From: Myxocyprinus asiaticus
Lineage: Eukaryota > Chordata > Actinopteri > Cypriniformes > Catostomidae
NCBI RefSeq assembly: GCF_019703515.2
Contig: NC_059346.1
Span: 17,143,001 to 17,207,000 of the forward strand
Length of the DNA stretch: 64,000 bases
Direction: 5' to 3'
How positions within the stretch are numbered: position 1 is the first letter of the stretch; each line of letters begins with the position of its first letter. Under the pieces are notes generated by a model. It worked only from the letters and a program-made list of their open reading frames with translations. It was not told the origin of the DNA and ran no database searches. Shown piece after piece: positions 63,486-64,000 of this stretch. The position numbers were made by a program, and so were the translations under genes.

Positions 63486-64000
63486 GGAGAGAAACCCATA
63501 CTACCCCAACCAAAAAGACCTCAACAACTTGATTAGAGATCTTGGTCTCACCAAGTCCACTGCCGAGCTTTTGACGTCTAGGCTCAAGCAGTGGAACTTG
63601 TTATATGAAAGTGTGCAAGTCGCAGATCAGAGGAAGCGTCACCAACCTTTTTCCAGCTTCTTCATCCGTCAAGATGGGCTCTGCTTCTGCCACAATGTGA
63701 CCAGTCTGTTCGAGGCAATCGGAATCGCCTTTAACCAGAATGAGTGGCACCTCTTCATTGACAGCTCATCCAGGAGCCTCAAAGCAGTGCTGCTCCATAA
63801 TGGTAACAAGTACCCGTCTCTTCCCCTGGCTCACTCAGTGCACCTCAAAGAGGATTACAACAGCATCAAGACCTTGCTGGACACCTTGAAGTATGATGAG
63901 TATGGCTGGGAGGTCATAGGAGACTTCAAAATGGTGGCATTCCTGATGGGTCTCCAAGGTGTTTTTTTTTACCAAGTTTCCCTGCTATCTTTGCCTTTGG
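63481..64000 (+). pseudogene. Middle/N-terminal piece of the same family, opposite strand
   Basis: Plus-strand frame NPYYPNQKDLNNLIRDL, then TAELLTSRLKQWNLLYES, then EWHLFIDSSSRSLKAVLLHN, PLAHSVHLKEDYN and WEVIGDFKMVAFLMGLQG. A run of nine T at 63962-63970 shifts the frame before TKFPCYLCLW-like text at the window edge. These are the N-proximal hallmarks of the same family as 63261-63485, but on the other strand. Either two copies or one inverted copy. Confidence 0.6.

Noticed and set aside
1..64000. CRISPR arrays, bacterial-type operons or phage genes
   Set aside because: No spaced direct repeats, Shine-Dalgarno-type gene packing or prokaryotic genes; the window is clearly vertebrate.

Overview
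The window is vertebrate nuclear DNA, almost certainly from a teleost fish and most likely a cyprinid. It has long AT-rich introns, GT-AG exons, dinucleotide microsatellites and a dense mix of Tc1, hAT, fold-back MITE, tRNA-derived SINE, L2-like and L1-like LINE, DIRS and LTR elements. No bacterial-type operons, CRISPR arrays or tRNA/rRNA genes were seen. The cyprinid assignment rests on recognising the repeat families and is an inference.

Left third (about 1-31.5 kb, plus strand): a decayed, tandemly duplicated immune-type locus. It carries short butyrophilin/B7-like IgV exons (4.0-4.5 kb and 14.3-14.9 kb). Small phase-compatible exons and a Glu/Gln-rich exon (19.3-20.6 kb) follow. Then come two copies of an alternating alpha/beta module that I cannot name (20.8-21.3 kb and 29.7-30.6 kb). 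The first IgV exon is cut by a DIRS retroelement, the second has an in-frame TAG, and the first alpha/beta exon has a frameshift. Only the terminal unit (29.69-30.56 kb) looks intact. DIRS elements (4.5-7.6, 11.0-12.9 and 21.6-25.8 kb), a probable solo LTR, an LTR relic with a tRNA-Pro-type primer-binding site, Tc1 copies and hAT elements fill the spaces.

Middle (about 31.5-39.9 kb): no confident gene. It holds a 5'-truncated L2/CR1-like LINE (32.1-34.1 kb), MITEs and microsatellites.

Right half (39.9-60.8 kb, minus strand): the 3' part of a beta-IV spectrin gene (sptbn4). Eighteen exons are all phase-compatible and open. They encode about 1,359 C-terminal residues: roughly seven spectrin repeats including the ankyrin-binding region, the beta-IV specific linker, a PH domain and a long charged tail. 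The actin-binding N-terminal half lies beyond the right edge. Its introns hold Tc1, hAT, SINE and MITE insertions, some nested three deep with recognisable target-site duplications.

Right edge (63.2-64.0 kb): two oppositely oriented pieces of one uncharacterised, probably mobile-element-associated protein family, meeting at about 63.48 kb.
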